This document shows positions 17,601-25,233 of a stretch of 64,000 nucleotides of DNA, in pieces (the stretch's first letter is position 1; the number at the start of each line of letters is the position of its first letter). The notes under the pieces were generated by a model. It saw only the letters and a list, made by a program, of their open reading frames with translations. It was not told the DNA's origin and made no database searches. Source of the DNA: Kitasatospora sp. SUK 42 (lineage in GTDB: Bacteria; Actinomycetota; Actinomycetes; Streptomycetales; Streptomycetaceae); assembly GCF_015776785.2 (NCBI RefSeq), contig NZ_LFMD02000007.1, positions 1,187,895 to 1,251,894 on the forward strand. Direction: 5' to 3'. Made by a program: the position numbers and the translations under genes.

Positions 17601-18605
17601 GGCGGAATTGTAGTCGAGCGAGATGGCGGGGGTGGCGCCGCCGAGCGCGGGCGGCAGGGCGATCGGGTACGCGTAGGTGAAGTTGCCGAGGTTGGAGCCG
17701 GCGCCCCAGGCCATGGACGGGGTGAGCGGGCTGGCCGCGAAGTTGCCGCCGGCCCCACCGGGGGTGGTGTCGGCGGTGAGGACCAGCGAGGTGGGGGCCG
17801 GCGCGGTGCGGGCGATGCCCTTCGTGGACGCGGCGTCGCCGGTGGGTGCGACAGGCAGCTCGACCGAGGCGGTGATGGTGCCGGCGCCCGGGTCGACGCT
17901 CGCCTCGACCGGAGTCTTGGTGCGGCACTCGGGGCGGTCAGGCGTGGTGAGCGCGCAGGCTGGCAGCGTCACCAGCCTGGCCCGGTCGGCCCAGTTGGCC
18001 GGCTGCCAGGCTGAGAGGTCCAGGGAGACCCTGACGTGCTGCGGGGCGCCGGGCCGAGCCGAGGGGCCGGCCGACACGGCAACCAGTGGCGCGTCGACAC
18101 CCACCGAGCGCCCGGCGGCCCGGTCGGTGACGGCGACCTCGGCCTCGTGCACCGGTTCGACGGCCTTCGGGTCCGCCGCCACCCGGACAGGCAGGTCGCC
18201 GGCCCGGGCGAAGGTGGCGCCGGCCGTTGCGGGCGAGCCGCCGCCGGTGGCGGCCAGGGCGGCCTTGGCCTCAGTGCTGTCGGGGCCGAAGGTGACGAGG
18301 GCGCTGCCGGTCTTGAGCGCCGGGAGCGCGGTCGGGGTGGAGTTCGCGGCGCCGGTGTCGCCCGTGGCGGGCAGCGGCGGAAGCGGGGTGACGGTGAGGT
18401 CGGTGCCCGGTACCGAGGCGGTGTCGTCGCCCAGCGGTGTGTTCGGCGGGTTCCAGACCTTCGGCGGCTCGTCGTTCGCCGCGGCCCACGCTGCGGCGGG
18501 CGGCACGCTCACCAGCCCGAGCGCGACGGCCAGTACGGTCGTCAGCCCGACCAACCGGCCGCCGGTCTGCTGCCCCGCCCGAGAACGGGCACGCCAAAGC
18601 GACAT
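11334..18605 (-). CDS. Secreted Rhs/YD-repeat polymorphic toxin with HINT domain and ParB-like tip
   Basis: 2,423 aa; ATG 18605 follows GGGGGGA. Residues 1-~40 are a Sec signal peptide (basic start, LVGLTTVLAVALGLVSV, AAAWA). A Ser/Thr-rich N-terminal region leads into dozens of YD/Rhs repeats (YDGLGRL, YDAMSRPV, YTYDLIGRKTG). The Rhs core closes with GAREYDPRTGRFINPDLL and NPVNQSDPSG. A hydrophobic pre-toxin region comes next, then a HINT domain (~2166-2312, CHSFPAGTLVMLADGT to PVLVHNC) that should cut itself to free the tip. The last 111 residues are the toxin, with a ParB/sulfiredoxin-like VDNGNHRLFVLRQKA. The Rhs shell should encase the toxin. Candidate immunity genes follow 34 bp downstream; a large secreted protein gene is divergent. 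Confidence 0.92.
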   Translation of the reverse strand: MSLWRARSRAGQQTGGRLVGLTTVLAVALGLVSVPPAAAWAAANDEPPKVWNPPNTPLGDDTASVPGTDLTVTPLPPLPATGDTGAANSTPTALPALKTGSALVTFGPDSTEAKAALAATGGGSPATAGATFARAGDLPVRVAADPKAVEPVHEAEVAVTDRAAGRSVGVDAPLVAVSAGPSARPGAPQHVRVSLDLSAWQPANWADRARLVTLPACALTTPDRPECRTKTPVEASVDPGAGTITASVELPVAPTGDAASTKGIARTAPAPTSLVLTADTTPGGAGGNFAASPLTPSMAWGAGSNLGNFTYAYPIALPPALGGATPAISLDYNSAAVDGRTSATNSQSSWIGDGWSYDPGFIERSYKPCDKAGIDKSGDLCWGGQNASLALGGHSGALVKDDSSGVWHLQGDDGTTVEQLTGAANGTSTGEYWKVSTHDGIEYYFGLNHLPGGDGSDPASNAALAVPVYSPNSGDPCNSASSGKGSWCTMGWRWNLDYVVDTHRNLTTYSYAPETNTYNRGGSPTSANGSPTGYQRAATLSRIDYGQRLPEQIAAKGSRKPAASVLFTTAERCFPAGSFTCKESDRTTANAANWSDTPIDQLCTGTGSCPNTSPTFFTTKRLTTITTQVTVNGSPVTVDRWDLGQSFFNPGDNTAKTLWLDSITRTGTNGRAAAALPAVSFTAVPIANRIDGLDPAQPKFIRPRISQITTETGGRIVVNYSTAACSRVNNRMPSSADNNSMPCMPVKWYKPGATDPVDDWFDKPLVKDVSEQDAVTGVAVTKTTAYSYDGGAAWHRNDAEFADPKTRTWDQFRGFRTVTTTTGSAYPGEAPKTQQRVTYLQGMVGDHLADSTTLRTVPDVPSPLGGAVPDNEWQAGQVVATETFDQVGGTVVSINGTLSETPQKATATHAQSGGMPDLLARYPANKVTSIAKALLSDGTWRTTTSVATSDPANGNRLLSVADLGDGTAATPPTCTTNTYVSQSDNPLLTELIAQTAVTTGACGTDPGPGNTVSVSRTLYDGKPYGRAGATGDATSSQTLDRYDNGNAVYALNGTTTRDDYGRITSSTSTDGSGYDASGTRIAAPSTTPGVTTTNYTPATGELAGTVVTTGPMGAGWTTTVTVDQGRGATTSSTDLNGRTTTQQYDGLGRLTAAWTPERDTSLSPSYRYSYSVNGVNGPSVITSEWLKRTGNAYSGQRDLYDGLGRLRQTQRTSDARQTGRLITDTVYDSHGWPIKTSAPYYEATSAPTSNIYLPQDSQVPSQTWNTFDGQGRIVRAETRSYGNLQWATATAYPGADRVDTTPPDGAAPSTSISDSRGRVVASWQYRTPTPTGKPADADISTFTYTPSGQPATRTDSSGNTWSYSYDQRGRLTSLTDPDSGTSRTAYDANSRIDHTTDARGNTLAYTYDLIGRKTGMYTGTVAPANQLAAWTYDTVTKGLPASSTRYVGGAVPGAAAYTKAVTGYDAMDRPTGSSTTIPSTEGALAGTYTTNFTYYPYIGTLQSMDLPAAGGLPAETVYYSYSDTGLLQTANTAGDTLVAGVTYDAMSRPVRTVVGPPGLQTVSTTQIDGATGRVINSFLDRQNGTVAVDQTGYTYTASGRLTSASNIQDAKATDTQCFTYDYLGRLTQAWTDTGSLHTTADWTDTSGTKHGTGSSNVVPGIGGCDNATGPATTANGGKTVGGPSPYWQSYSYDATGNRTGLVQHDVTGNTAKDVTTTQTFGAAKSVNTPTIAPNTGGGTGGPHALLSSTTTSAAGPKAVTYQYDAAGNTASITDTTGTTTLTWDGEDRLAGDSQTAKPGATTYLYDADGGLLIRRNPGQTTLSLTTDELTLDTSSSNGSTSNTRYFGAPGGLSLTRVTSAIGGGTLLVQASDPHGTSNVQVNTAAGMAVTRRPLDPFGNPRGTQPDAGSWAGQKGFVGGLKDDTTGLTNLGAREYDPRTGRFINPDLLLDVGNPQQWNGYAYSENDPVNQSDPSGLIPDDCYPNGCGKGIYNPTAPQPVFAPASFCATIECAQGTSTASYWASARYAPAKIATTSGNGNGHGGTQPKKKKGCLQRLFGCLWDHKADIGGAIVSGVTYIGCYSAAGLAAPETGGASLVAGVAGCGAAAGAAGTAAHNLLSPKDKQQSLLQGTVEGAGSALVGEGASIVGASLLKTLGPKVAELFEACHSFPAGTLVMLADGTAKPIEQVAVADQVATTDPQTGRSEPKAVTATITTPDDRQFTDLALRPADGASARLTVTVTHPFWDVTADRWVEAGQLQPGHEVLTADGTGATVTSATSYTTTPRAAYDLTVADVHTYYVVAGGTPVLVHNCAPYPNFNKFQRVFLRRQPEPNGTIADLNGKWFRDVIHGNAESDKKLKQAQRLFDKGKLLQSIFRPADGMYPTLLSDGKTVDNGNHRLFVLRQKAIDGKIPWDTPIYVYRLR
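11670..12110 (-). other. HINT (Hedgehog/intein-type) autoprocessing domain of the Rhs protein
   Basis: Starts with CHSFPAGTLVMLADGT (nucleophilic Cys), contains VTVTHPFWDV (block-B-like TxxH) and ends with HTYYVVAGGTPVLVHNC, the usual C-terminal strand and His-Asn-Cys junction. Cleavage at the Asn should release the toxin tip. Confidence 0.85.
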
Positions 18606-18886
18606 CTCGCTGTCCCCCCGGTGCTGTGGCACCCAACCAGGAACGCACGGTCGTCGTGCGTCAAAGTGGTCCAGACCATAGGGCCCCGACGATCGCCCGC
18701 GCCAGGGCTCGACCGGATCGATCCCGAACACTTGGGGAAGGCTTTGCTTTTCTCGTGACAGTCAATCAGGACATGTGCGCATAAGGCGAATTGGGGTTGA
18801 CCGAACCCTTGGGGAGACAGCATCGTTCCGCCCCGAACTCCCGTCCGTCCGGGACGGGCACACGGATAGGGGATGCGACGCCCACG
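18606..18886. other. Divergent intergenic region between two large secreted-protein genes
   Basis: 280 bp upstream of both the Rhs gene and the FG-GAP/ricin gene, less G+C-rich around 18735-18800. It must hold both promoters. A TTGACT on the minus strand (near 18760) and a TTGACC on the plus strand (near 18797) are possible -35 elements, but no matching -10 was convincing. Confidence 0.4.
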
Positions 18887-21800
18887 ATGTTCACCACGAA
18901 ATGGACACTTCCGAACACAAGGCGACGAGGCGGTTCATCGACCCCCAAACGCCGCCTCCGCGCGGCCGCGGCCGTCGGTGCGCTCCTCCTCGCGCCGCTC
19001 GCCGCCCCGGTCGCACACGCCGATCCGGCACCCACGCACGGCCCGGCCACCCTGCCGCCGCCGAGCGGGCCGGACTCGGCCGCGATGACCCCGGAGCAGC
19101 GCGCCGTGACCGACGCGGCCGCCCGGGCGAAGACCACCGGGCAGCCCGTGGTGGTCGACGCGCTCACCACCGAGCGCAGTCAGGCGGTGGTCAAACCGGA
19201 CGGGCGGCTCAGCGTCACCGAGTCGGCCCGAGAGGTGCGCACGAAGAAGGGCGGCGGCTGGGCCGACCTCGACCCGACCCTGCACCGGAACCCGGACGGC
19301 ACGCTCGGCCCGGCCGTCTCCTCGACCGGCCTCGCACTCTCCGGCGGCGGCACCGGCCCGATGGCCACACTGACCACCGAGGACAGCCGCAAGCTCGCCG
19401 TCACGGCCCCGTTCGCGCTGCCCGCGCCGACTCTGGACGGCGCCTCGGCGCTCTACCCGAACGTGCTGCCGGACGTCGACCTCAAAGTGACCGCCCTGCC
19501 CGCGGGCGGCTGGCGCGACGTGCTGGTGGTCCGGACGGCGGCCGCGGCCGCGAACCCGGCCCTCAGGACGCTGCGCTTCGCCACCACCACGACCGGCCTG
19601 ACCGTCGGCGCGGACGCCAGCGGGAACATCAGTGTCACGGACGACACCGGCAAGGTCCGCTTCGGCGCCCCTCCCCCGCAGCAGTGGGACTCCGGCACCC
19701 TCGCCACGGCCCCGGCCACCGCCGGCGCCGCCAGGTCCGCCGCCCAAACCGCCGCACCGGCCGACCCCGGTACCCTCTCCACCCCGGAGGCACCGGGCGA
19801 CGGCGCGAAGGTCGCCTCGATCGCCGCCAAGGTGACCTCCGGCGGCATCGAACTCACCCCGGACCCGGCCGCGTTGGGCCAGGGCACCGGCCCCTGGTAC
19901 CTCGATCCGACGCTCGCCGCCACCAGCACCACCCAGGGCTCGGCCGAGGTCCAGGAGAACGTGCCGGGCGCCCAGAACTACAACAAGCAGAGCGAGGTCG
20001 CCACCGGCTACTGCGGCTTCAGCGACTGCGCCGGCTACGGCCGCGAACGCGCCTACTTCCAGTTCTCCGTCAACTCGGCGCTGTTCACCCAGCCCTCCGG
20101 GGCGCCGTACCGCCCGACGGTCTTCGGGTCGACGCTCTACACCAACGTCACCTACGCCTCCAGCAACGGCACCCAGACCCCGCTGGCGGTCTACTGGGCC
20201 CCGCGCGGGATCGACACGGGCACCAACTGGTACAACCAGCCCTGCGGGACCGGCGGCCTGACCCCGGCCTGCCCGAAGGCCACCGACAGTCGTCCGATCA
20301 CCGGCTACGGCCCGCTCAACTTCGACGTCACCGGCCCGATGCAGCAGGCGGCCCGGGCCGGCGGCGGCACCTGGACGATCGTGATCGCCCCCGATGACGA
20401 GAGCCGGAAGGAGTTCCGGCACCGGATCGCGAGCAACCCCGTGATCACCACCGACTACGACATCACCCCGAGCATCTGGTACCCGAGGTTCTCGCCGTAC
20501 GCCGGCTTCGCGAGCACCAACCAGATCACCGAGTGCAACACCGGCGGGGCCCACCCATGGGACAACGCGGGCTGGATCGGCAACAACCAGAACATCTATC
20601 TGGCCGCCAACAGCTGGTCCCCGGCCGGCTTCAACCTCTCCACGTCCTTCCAGGTCTGGGACGACAACGACCCCAATTTCGGCATCGCGCCGAGTACTTC
20701 GGGCGGAAACTACAACAACCCGGGATCGCCCGTCCCGGTCGGATCGCTCGCCGACGGCCACCAGTACGGCTTCCTCGCCCGCGCCTCCGATGGCACGCTC
20801 ACCTCGGACGCCTCGGCCTGGTGCTACTTCCGGGTCGACCGCACCAACCCCCGGCTGAGCATCGGCTCCGCCGACTTCCCGCCCTCGGGCACCCCCAACG
20901 ACAACCCGACGAAGTTCTCCGAGGACGCCGGCACCTTCACCTTCTACGGCCAGGACCCTGCGCCGGGCCCGGGCCTGCTGGCCTCCGGCGTCGCCTGCTT
21001 CCGCTACAGCTGGGACTCCTCCGCCGTCACCGGCTGGCACTGCGGTGACCAGAACACGGTCCTCGCCGACGGCAACGGCAACGCGTCCAAGGGGCTGACC
21101 CCGCCGCACTGGGGCACCAACATCCTCTGGGTCCAGGCCCAGGACAACGCGGGCAACTACAGCCAGCCCGCCACCTACGCCTTCTACGCCCCGTTCAAGC
21201 CCGGCAGCCGGCCCGTCCTGGGTGACACCAACGGGGACAGGATTCCGGACATCCTGGTCGCCGACGCCGACGGCTCGCTGCGGGTCATCAACGGCAACGC
21301 CGAGGTCACGCGCGCCACTTCGGCCACGGCGGCCAGCGCCCCGCGCCGGGACGTCAACGACACCAAGACCACGTGGAAGGACTACCAGGTCACCCACCGG
21401 GGCGCGCTCAACAAGTCCGGCTCGGTGGACCAGATCATCGCGCACAACACCGTCGACCCGATCCTGAAGCAGGACCTCTACCTGCTCCAGAACGACGGCT
21501 CCGGCCACTACGACGTCATGCCGCAGAGCTCGCTCGACCCGCCGACCGCCACCGCCTGCGCCAACGCCCCGAGCGGCGCGGTGCCCTGCCCGGCCACCCG
21601 CAGCTTCGGCAGCGACTGGTCGAACGTTTCGCAGATCGTCGCCATCGGTACCCCCGAGGGCGAGCAGACCGGGCCGTCCGACACCCCGCCCGGCCAGCCG
21701 CTGATCCTGTCGAAGACCTCCCTGCTGGCCGTGGTCGGCGACCAGCTGTGGCTGCTCAGCCCCGGCATCGGCGACAACACCCTGGACCGCACCGCCCGGC

Positions 21801-22612
21801 TGATCCCCTCGCCGGCCGGTGCGTGGAGCAAGTACGACCTGATCAACCCTGGCAACGCCAACGGCCCGACCATCACCGCCGACGGCAAGCAGCTGCTGCA
21901 GACCACCGTCTGGGCCCGCAACCGGGACACCGGAGACGTCCGCGCCTACCCGATCACCGGCGGCGCCACCCCCGACTTCAGCGCGCTCACCAACCCGGAC
22001 GCCGGCACGCTGATCCTCTCCGGCGCGGCCGCGGGCACCACCAGGGCCAACTACCCGCGGATCGGCTCCTCCGGCGACCTCAACGGCGACGGCCTGGCCG
22101 ACCTCTGGGCCATCGACAACAACAACGTGCTGCAGGTCTGGCGCGGCACGAACAGCAGCACCGTCCCCGGCCGGGTCACCGCATTGGCCGGGCCCAATGC
22201 CCTGGGCAACAGCACCGCCGCCGTCGAGATCCAGTCGGTGTGGCGGCCGGACATCTGCGCCGATGCCTGGGGCGGCACGAACAAGGGCGGGATGGTCGCG
22301 ATCTACAGCTGCTACGGCGGCCCCAACCAGCAGTTCACCTTCGGCACCGACGGCACCATCCGCCACCAGGGCCTGTGCCTGTCGACCACCGAGACCGACC
22401 TGCGCGACGGCGTGAAGGTCAGCCTGGACACCTGCGACGGGCGGGTCGGCCAGAGCTGGGTGCGCAACACGGACGGGACCATCCGGACCGCCCAGTCGGG
22501 CTACTGCCTGGAGCTGCCCGGATGGGCTGACAAGCCCGGCACGCAGTTCGGCATCTGGAGCTGTACCGGCAACCCCAACCAGGCGTGGAGCCTGCCCCCG
22601 GTCACCGGCTGA
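18887..22612 (+). CDS. Large secreted protein with FG-GAP/VCBS-like and ricin B lectin domains
   Basis: 1,241 aa from ATG 18887. A basic start (TRRRGGSSTPKRRLR) and hydrophobic AAAAVGALLLAPLAAPVAHA form a Sec signal peptide cut before DPAP. The middle carries beta-rich modules, including a DNRLRE-like region with YCGFSDCAGYGRERAYFQF, then VLGDTNGDRIPDILVADADG (~777) and GDLNGDGLADLWAID (~1062), calcium-binding FG-GAP/VCBS-type loops. Residues ~1115-1241 are a ricin B-type lectin fold with repeated QxW-like endings (GPNQQFTF, GQSW, NPNQAW). It is divergent from the Rhs toxin gene. It probably acts outside the cell, in carbohydrate or surface binding; whether it helps the toxin is unknown. Confidence 0.8.
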   Translation: MFTTKWTLPNTRRRGGSSTPKRRLRAAAAVGALLLAPLAAPVAHADPAPTHGPATLPPPSGPDSAAMTPEQRAVTDAAARAKTTGQPVVVDALTTERSQAVVKPDGRLSVTESAREVRTKKGGGWADLDPTLHRNPDGTLGPAVSSTGLALSGGGTGPMATLTTEDSRKLAVTAPFALPAPTLDGASALYPNVLPDVDLKVTALPAGGWRDVLVVRTAAAAANPALRTLRFATTTTGLTVGADASGNISVTDDTGKVRFGAPPPQQWDSGTLATAPATAGAARSAAQTAAPADPGTLSTPEAPGDGAKVASIAAKVTSGGIELTPDPAALGQGTGPWYLDPTLAATSTTQGSAEVQENVPGAQNYNKQSEVATGYCGFSDCAGYGRERAYFQFSVNSALFTQPSGAPYRPTVFGSTLYTNVTYASSNGTQTPLAVYWAPRGIDTGTNWYNQPCGTGGLTPACPKATDSRPITGYGPLNFDVTGPMQQAARAGGGTWTIVIAPDDESRKEFRHRIASNPVITTDYDITPSIWYPRFSPYAGFASTNQITECNTGGAHPWDNAGWIGNNQNIYLAANSWSPAGFNLSTSFQVWDDNDPNFGIAPSTSGGNYNNPGSPVPVGSLADGHQYGFLARASDGTLTSDASAWCYFRVDRTNPRLSIGSADFPPSGTPNDNPTKFSEDAGTFTFYGQDPAPGPGLLASGVACFRYSWDSSAVTGWHCGDQNTVLADGNGNASKGLTPPHWGTNILWVQAQDNAGNYSQPATYAFYAPFKPGSRPVLGDTNGDRIPDILVADADGSLRVINGNAEVTRATSATAASAPRRDVNDTKTTWKDYQVTHRGALNKSGSVDQIIAHNTVDPILKQDLYLLQNDGSGHYDVMPQSSLDPPTATACANAPSGAVPCPATRSFGSDWSNVSQIVAIGTPEGEQTGPSDTPPGQPLILSKTSLLAVVGDQLWLLSPGIGDNTLDRTARLIPSPAGAWSKYDLINPGNANGPTITADGKQLLQTTVWARNRDTGDVRAYPITGGATPDFSALTNPDAGTLILSGAAAGTTRANYPRIGSSGDLNGDGLADLWAIDNNNVLQVWRGTNSSTVPGRVTALAGPNALGNSTAAVEIQSVWRPDICADAWGGTNKGGMVAIYSCYGGPNQQFTFGTDGTIRHQGLCLSTTETDLRDGVKVSLDTCDGRVGQSWVRNTDGTIRTAQSGYCLELPGWADKPGTQFGIWSCTGNPNQAWSLPPVTG

Positions 22613-22635
22613 GGTCTCCGGTTCCACCCGATCGA

Positions 22636-22663
22636 GCGGCGGTCAGGGGAACCTGGCCGCCGC
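22636..22663 (+). terminator. Stem-loop after the FG-GAP/ricin gene
   Basis: 10-bp stem GCGGCGGTCA / TGGCCGCCGC (one G-T pair) with an 8-nt loop, 23 bp after the stop codon. Confidence 0.7.
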
Positions 22664-22692
22664 TTCGCGCCCGTCGCAGGCCGGTGCCGGGC

Positions 22693-22731
22693 GTCGCTAC
22701 CCGTACAGCGGGCTGCTGTACGAGTAGCGGC
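22693..22731 (-). terminator. Stem-loop after the CocE gene
   Basis: 17-nt arms GTCGCTACCCGTACAGC / GCTGTACGAGTAGCGGC pair except for two weak positions, with a 5-nt loop, just downstream of the minus-strand hydrolase. It may serve both converging genes. Confidence 0.7.
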
Positions 22732-22743
22732 GCCCTGGCGTCG

Positions 22744-24549
22744 TCAGCCGAGCGGCAGCTCCAGCCGGGCCTCGCTCCCGCTCACCGAGGTGATGGTGGT
22801 GGTGGTCAGGGCGGGGAGGTCGGAGCCCGCGTAGGAGTACAGCGGGTCGCGGCTGTTGATCACCAGGGCGAGGCGGTGCCCGACCGGCAGGTCGTAGGAG
22901 GCGGCCTGGAGGCGCCAGGTGACGGTGGTGTTGACCTTCGGGGTCAGGTCGGTGACCGTCAACGGCTCGTGGGTGATGATCCGGGCGGTGCCGTCCGGAG
23001 CGACGTCGTACAGGTAGGCGATCACCGTGGCGGCGTCGGTGCTGCTGCGCACGGTGAGCTGCACGGTGGCGGTGCCCCTGATCCGGCGGGCCACCTCACC
23101 GGAGCCGGTCAGCGGGTCGGTCGACCAGACCAGCAGCTGATCGCGCTCGAACTTCGCCAGCTCGTACGGATCGGGGTTGCCGAACCACTCCCGCTGCCCG
23201 GTCTTGAGCAGCTCGCCCGCGACGGAGGAGGTCAGGGCACCGGCCGCGAAGTCCCGCGACCACCCGACGGTCGGCTTGTCGGTCAGCGCGCCGTCACCGG
23301 TGTCGCCGGCGCCGGTGAGGTACCAGTCCTCGCGGCCGGTGGTGACCTCGTGCCAGGACGCGTACGTCTCGCGGCGCGCCGGGACGGTGATCAGGTTGGT
23401 GCCGCCCGGGATGGCGACCGTCTGGTAGGTGAACATGCTCTGGCTGTTCACCGCCGGCCAGTTCGGCACCTCGTTGTCGACGCCGAGCAGGTGGTGGTCC
23501 AGCCACTCGTAGGCCTCCCGCGTCGGCACCGCCAGCCCGGGGAACGGCAGGCCGGTCACCAGCCCGGCCAGGCCGGGGCCTTCGGGGGCGCCGTGGTCGC
23601 CGATCCACAGGTTCAGCCGCTTCGGGACGGTGAGCCGCTCGAAGAGGTCGGTCACCGGGTTGACCGGGAACAGCGTCTCGTGCCAGGTGTTCGAGATGAA
23701 CGTCGGGATGCCCCGCGCGTTCGTCTGGTCGACGTAGGCCTCCGGGGAGCGCTCGGTGCCCCAGGCGACCACCTCGTCGAGGTCCCGGCCGCTCAGGAAG
23801 TCCTTGAGGAGCTGCTGCGTCCCCTCGTCGAACTTCTCCTCCAGCGGTCCGCCGGTGAAGTCGATCAGCGCCTGCACGGCCTCCAGGTGCCGGGTGCCGT
23901 TGTTGTACAGGCTGGTGGCGAGGTTCCCCCAGGTGCTCAGCGCGACCACGGCGGAGACGCGGGCGGCCGGGTCGTGCGCGGCGACCAGCTGGCTGATCCC
24001 GGAGCCGTAGGACTCGCCGAGGAAGCCGATCCGGCTGGGCTCCAAGGACTCCTGCGCGTAGTCGATCACGGCCGAGCCGTCGGCCCAGTCGTTGGGCCCG
24101 GCCACGTCGATGAAGCCCTCGGAGGTCGACGGCCAGTCCTTGATGCCGATGCCGCGCGGGGAGTAGGCCAGCACGTGGTAGCCGCGCTGCGCCAGCTTGA
24201 AGTACGCGTAGAGGAAGGGCAGCCAGCCGAACGGGTTCCACCCGGCGGGCACGATCACCACCGGGTGCGGGGCGTCGTCCTTCAGCTTGATCGAGAACGC
24301 CGACAGCCGGACACCGTCGTGCGCGACGATGCGGGGGAACGCGGTCGTGGCGATCCGCTGCACCTCGGCCACCAGCTCCGAGAGCTCCGGCGGGAGTTCG
24401 ACGCCCTCCTCGCCCTGGGTGGCGGCGAGCAGCGCCCGGGACACGTCGACGACGGCCTGATTGACGCTGTGGCCTGGGCCCCAGAAGCCGTTGGTGGCGA
24501 TGTCGGTGAGTGTCGCGTTGGTGACCGACGGAGTCTGGTCACTGGTCAT
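22744..24549 (-). CDS. CocE/NonD (X-Pro dipeptidyl-peptidase S15) family hydrolase
   Basis: 601 aa; ATG 24549 follows AGAAGGTGG. The N-terminal half is an alpha/beta hydrolase: HPVVIVPAGWNPFGW, YHVLAYSPRGIG, the nucleophile elbow GESYGSG near residue 177, and a GDHG histidine region. The C-terminal third is the beta-jelly-roll that defines this family (VQLTVRSSTDAATVIAYLYD, then RLALVINSRDP). Such enzymes cleave X-Pro peptides or esters. No signal peptide is visible, so it is probably intracellular. Substrate unknown. An inverted repeat lies in its upstream region. Confidence 0.88.
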   Translation of the reverse strand: MTSDQTPSVTNATLTDIATNGFWGPGHSVNQAVVDVSRALLAATQGEEGVELPPELSELVAEVQRIATTAFPRIVAHDGVRLSAFSIKLKDDAPHPVVIVPAGWNPFGWLPFLYAYFKLAQRGYHVLAYSPRGIGIKDWPSTSEGFIDVAGPNDWADGSAVIDYAQESLEPSRIGFLGESYGSGISQLVAAHDPAARVSAVVALSTWGNLATSLYNNGTRHLEAVQALIDFTGGPLEEKFDEGTQQLLKDFLSGRDLDEVVAWGTERSPEAYVDQTNARGIPTFISNTWHETLFPVNPVTDLFERLTVPKRLNLWIGDHGAPEGPGLAGLVTGLPFPGLAVPTREAYEWLDHHLLGVDNEVPNWPAVNSQSMFTYQTVAIPGGTNLITVPARRETYASWHEVTTGREDWYLTGAGDTGDGALTDKPTVGWSRDFAAGALTSSVAGELLKTGQREWFGNPDPYELAKFERDQLLVWSTDPLTGSGEVARRIRGTATVQLTVRSSTDAATVIAYLYDVAPDGTARIITHEPLTVTDLTPKVNTTVTWRLQAASYDLPVGHRLALVINSRDPLYSYAGSDLPALTTTTITSVSGSEARLELPLG

Positions 24550-24626
24550 TCGGAACCACCTTCTCTGTGAACGGATGCCGAGCGGCATCATGATCAGAGC
24601 AGGGGGATACCAAACTGACGTCTCAT

Positions 24627-24653
24627 CAACATTCACTGGAAATAGTGAAGTTG
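24627..24653. promoter_or_regulatory. Inverted repeat, possible operator
   Basis: CAAC-(A)-TTCACT / AGTGAA-GTTG around a 6-nt centre GGAAAT, with one bulged base. It lies in the AT-richer divergent region between the CocE and Trypco2 genes and could bind a dimeric regulator of either. No regulator gene is adjacent. Confidence 0.45.
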
Positions 24654-24800
24654 TGGCGATAGATGCCAGTGCGCGCCCCGTTCACGCTACCCACTACGAG
24701 GCCTCCCCTTCGTCGCCGTCGTCGGTTTTCGGCTGCGCCGACCGGCGCACCGGCCCTACGGTGTCCGCAACGACTGAGCATCAGGTACGAGGTGGTTGTG

Positions 24801-25133
24801 GTGGACATTCCCCTGGCGGACATGGTGGCCGCGGTGAAGGACGAACTGCTCGACGCCGCGGCCAGAGCCGGGGAGCACCCGGAGGTGGTGTTCGCGGTGG
24901 GGCCGGTGGAGATGGAGTTCGAGGTGGAGGTGCGCGCGGACGCGAAGGCCAAGGCCGGGTTCAAGCTGTGGGCGGTGGGCGCCGAGACGGAGGCCGGCGT
25001 CTCCCGGGGACGCACCCACCGCGTCTCCTTCACCCTGACCCCCCAGGGGCCCGACGGCGGCGACATCGTCGTCCGGTCCACGCAGGCACGCCCGGCCCGG
25101 CCCGGGAACACCCCGCCGCGCATCGACGGCTGA
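24801..25133 (+). CDS. Trypco2-type protein (trypsin-co-occurring domain)
   Basis: 110 aa from GTG 24801, eight bases after GAGG (24789-24792); GTGs at 24798 and 24792 are alternatives. An N-terminal helix (VDIPLADMVAAVKDELLDAA) leads to three strands (EVVFAVGPVEMEFEVEV, KAGFKLWAVG, HRVSFTLTP), the small alpha+beta fold of the trypsin-co-occurring domain 2 that is found next to trypsin- or STAND-NTPase conflict proteins. It lies 100 bp before a protein of exactly that type. It may act as adaptor or sensor for the protease; that is inferred from family context. Confidence 0.75.
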   Translation: MDIPLADMVAAVKDELLDAAARAGEHPEVVFAVGPVEMEFEVEVRADAKAKAGFKLWAVGAETEAGVSRGRTHRVSFTLTPQGPDGGDIVVRSTQARPARPGNTPPRIDG

Positions 25134-25233
25134 CGGGGACCGGCCCCGGTCGCGGACGTGGTCCGTGGCCGGGGCCACACTGTTCGCAGGACGAACGTAT
25201 GGGGTGTTCGTACGACGAGCGTGTGGGGTGGGA

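Noticed and set aside
24660-24800. N-terminal extension of the Trypco2 protein from ATG 24663
   Set aside because: Arg/Pro-rich (LRRRRRFSAAPTG) and lacks a ribosome site; the domain begins at VDIPLADMV.
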